From positions 34,926-98,925 of the forward strand of contig NZ_WOTO01000035.1 in the NCBI RefSeq assembly GCF_010993775.1: DNA of 64,000 bases, in the 5' to 3' direction. The notes below the pieces were generated by a model that was not told where the DNA came from, made no database searches, and saw nothing but the letters and a program-made list of their open reading frames with translations. Shown in pieces: positions 62,214-64,000 of this stretch. Both the position numbers and the translations under genes were made by a program. Source of the stretch: Fodinicola feengrottensis. GTDB lineage: Bacteria > Actinomycetota > Actinomycetes > Mycobacteriales > HKI-0501. Within the stretch, counting starts at the first letter, position 1. Each line of letters starts with the position of its first letter.

Positions 62214-63094
62214 GTGGATCCGTTTAGTCCGCGCAAAAGAGCGAGCAGCACCTGGTTGGTCGGCGTGGGAATGCCATAGCGGGCGCCCAAAGCGACGACC
62301 GCGCCGGTGATGAACTCGTGTTCGGTCGGGCGGCCGGCGAGGCGGTCGTAAAGCATCGAGCTGCCGCCTGGATCGGCTGTGTGCCGCAGGTACGCCCGCA
62401 TGCTGAGGTCCACCTCGTCCGGCTCGAAGTGGGCGCCGTCCGCGGTGCCCACGGCGACCGCCTCGACCAGCAGCGCGCGACTGAGCTCGACGATGTCCGG
62501 CTCGGTCATCACGTCGAGGCGGCGCAGCGTGAGCGCGGTGATCGGGTTCGCGGTCACGTTGTTCAGCAGTTTGCGCCAGGCCGCGGTGGGGAAGTCCTCG
62601 TCCTGCCTGACCGGCACCGGCGAACCGGCCAGCACCTGCGCGAACCGCGCCCCGACCGGGCCGGCCGGCACGGTGATCTGGCCATCGCCGCGCAGCTCGA
62701 CCTCACCGGGCGCGATGCGTTCGGCCGGCTGGTAAATGAGCGACGGCAGGATCTCGGTGCGGTCGCTCACGAGCGGACGTACGCGATCGCGCTGCCCGAT
62801 CCCGTTCTGGACCACCACGACGACCGTCTCCGGGCCAACCAGCCGGTCCAGCCAGCCGCGAATGCCGGCGGTGTCCTGCGCTTTGGTAGCGACGACCACC
62901 CAGTCGTGCGGGTCGACGGCGGCCGGGTCCGTGACCGTACACGCCGGGACCTCGGTCGTCTGGTCGTTCTTGGTGATCCGCAGCCGGTCGAAGCCGGTGC
63001 GTACGCACAGTGTCGGCTTGCCGCCGACCTCGGTGGCCGCCCAGCCGATCGCGCTGCCAATGGCGCCGGCCCCGACGATCGCCAGTGAGCTCAC
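62204..63094 (-). CDS. Ketopantoate reductase-like (ApbA/PanE) protein
   Basis: 296 residues, intact, GTG by GTGA overlap. Rossmann motif GAGAIGSAIGWAA, VVVVQNGIGQ, AAWRKLLNNVTANPITAL (substrate Lys/Asn) and C-terminal helices. NADPH-dependent reduction of 2-dehydropantoate or a similar keto acid. Confidence 0.85.
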   Translation of the reverse strand: MSSLAIVGAGAIGSAIGWAATEVGGKPTLCVRTGFDRLRITKNDQTTEVPACTVTDPAAVDPHDWVVVATKAQDTAGIRGWLDRLVGPETVVVVVQNGIGQRDRVRPLVSDRTEILPSLIYQPAERIAPGEVELRGDGQITVPAGPVGARFAQVLAGSPVPVRQDEDFPTAAWRKLLNNVTANPITALTLRRLDVMTEPDIVELSRALLVEAVAVGTADGAHFEPDEVDLSMRAYLRHTADPGGSSMLYDRLAGRPTEHEFITGAVVALGARYGIPTPTNQVLLALLRGLNGSTQV

Positions 63095-64000
63095 GCGTTC
63101 TCCTTCGGTCCGTACGCCCGCAGCCAACGGGACAAGGCCTGGAAGTACCGCTCGCGGGCTGGTTTGGGCGACAGCGCGAGGTCGTGCAGGCCACCGGCGA
63201 TCCGCTGCACGGTGACCAGCGGTCCGACCTTGGGCGCCCAGCGCGCGGTCTGCTCCACATCCAGCACCGCGTCCGCGGTCAGCAGCGACTCGTCCCAGCC
63301 GCGGGTGATCACGTACGCCGTCGATGCGGCCACCAGCACTGGGCAGGGCACTTCCAGACCGCCGTGCAACTGGCGCTGCGCCACTCGTACGGCCCGCAAC
63401 CAGCCGGCTCGCAGCGGTACGCCGACGATCGGCTTCCACCTGAGGTCGAACTGCCATTCGCCGTAGTAGTCGGCGTGCACGGACTCCGAATACGGCGTGC
63501 GGTGCAGCGACGGGATCACCGCCATCGGGCGGGTCCGGCCGAGCGCCTCGATCCAGTCGCCGCCCCGGCCACGCAGCGCCGGCGGCACCGGGAGCTGGAA
63601 GAACGGCGAGTTCAGCAACATCGCGTCGAGGATGCCGCGGCCGTCTCGGCGGTCCCGTCGCGCGTGCGCCCACATCGCGGCGATCAGGCCGCCGGTGGAG
63701 TGGGCGTTCAGGATGACGGAGTCGTGGCCGTCGGCGGTGATCAGCGCATACGTGGCGTCCAGGTCGGCGGCGTACTCGCCGAGATGTCGCACGTACGCGA
63801 GGGTCTGGTGCGATAGCCAGCTGCGACCGTTCTTGCGCAGGTCAACGGCATAGAAGTCGTAGCCTTGCTCCACCCAGAAGTCGGCCAGGTGGGTCTGGAA
63901 GAAGTAGTCGGCATAGCCGTGCACATAGAGCATCGCGCGCCGAGTCGCGACCGCGGCGCGGCGGCGGATGGGCCGACCGGGCCCTGCTCGTCCGGGCCGA
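63091..64000 (-). CDS. Alpha/beta hydrolase, 5' truncated by window end
   Basis: At least 280 residues. YVHGYADYFFQTHLADFW, YAVDLRKNGRSW, nucleophile elbow NAHSTGGLIAAM, late Asp in DSLLTADAVLDVEQ region and His in GGLHDLALS. Serine hydrolase similar to S33/monoacylglycerol-lipase type. Operon with the reductase. The true start lies outside the window. Confidence 0.82.
   Translation of the reverse strand, partial: RPGRAGPGRPIRRRAAVATRRAMLYVHGYADYFFQTHLADFWVEQGYDFYAVDLRKNGRSWLSHQTLAYVRHLGEYAADLDATYALITADGHDSVILNAHSTGGLIAAMWAHARRDRRDGRGILDAMLLNSPFFQLPVPPALRGRGGDWIEALGRTRPMAVIPSLHRTPYSESVHADYYGEWQFDLRWKPIVGVPLRAGWLRAVRVAQRQLHGGLEVPCPVLVAASTAYVITRGWDESLLTADAVLDVEQTARWAPKVGPLVTVQRIAGGLHDLALSPKPARERYFQALSRWLRAYGPKENA

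Noticed and set aside
1..64000. Genome-wide programmed frameshifting as a new system
   Set aside because: Breaks occur in unrelated host and phage genes, in both directions, at homopolymers, without shared slippery or structural signals; sequence error explains them more simply.

Overview
The window is high-GC actinobacterial chromosome carrying one complete-looking integrated temperate siphophage. Host flanks are nt 1-1229 (LigB-type ATP-dependent DNA ligase) and about nt 52985-64000: an F420-type luciferase-like oxidoreductase, TetR regulator, DUF3817 protein, double TerD protein, M48 protease, SigJ-like sigma factor, DHA2-type MFS pump, SURF1, ketopantoate reductase and alpha/beta hydrolase. 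F420-type enzymes, GTG/TTG starts and protein similarity place the host in Actinomycetota; the genus cannot be read from the sequence.

The prophage fills about nt 1.3-52.9 kb. In the phage order the attachment site lies between a + strand repressor (52.6 kb) and the + strand tyrosine integrase (1.8 kb), and the two arms meet near the tRNA genes at 31.3-31.6 kb. The left arm, read leftward from 31 kb, is HNH nuclease, terminase small and large subunits, portal, prohead protease, HK97-type capsid, a glycosyltransferase, structural proteins including a 17 x 22-residue repeat protein, head-tail connectors, tail tube, tail chaperone with a probable -1 frameshift, tape measure, tail proteins, GH25 lysin, holins, dNMP kinase and a second lysis-type hydrolase. 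A short set of small + strand genes (6.0-8.0 kb) and a - strand set (3.5-5.8 kb) face each other across terminators. The right arm (52.4 to 31.8 kb, all - strand, tightly overlapping) carries small early genes, a GH46 chitosanase, RecB/Cas4-like exonuclease, HNH, zincin-like protein, primase-helicase, family A DNA polymerase, C5 DNA methyltransferase, GIY-YIG-like protein, Hjc-like resolvase and a possible sigma-like protein.

Regulatory DNA is unusually legible. The same 18-bp palindrome sits in the divergent promoter at 5.92 kb and in front of the early operon at 52.46 kb, the expected arrangement for an immunity repressor. Three non-coding modules of 101-103 bp (9.57, 9.75 and 43.18 kb) are each closed by an inverted 15-bp motif, CTGTCRNNMTGTCGA, and stand upstream of the dNMP kinase/lysis block and the primase operon; I regard these as the most promising undescribed element.

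More than 40 genes or gene parts, in host and phage alike, are split by small indels, nearly all at homopolymers or CG/GC runs and in both directions. This looks like uncorrected assembly error rather than decay, so I annotate composite genes across the breaks and say where each break lies. Composite coordinates are therefore spans, not single reading frames.
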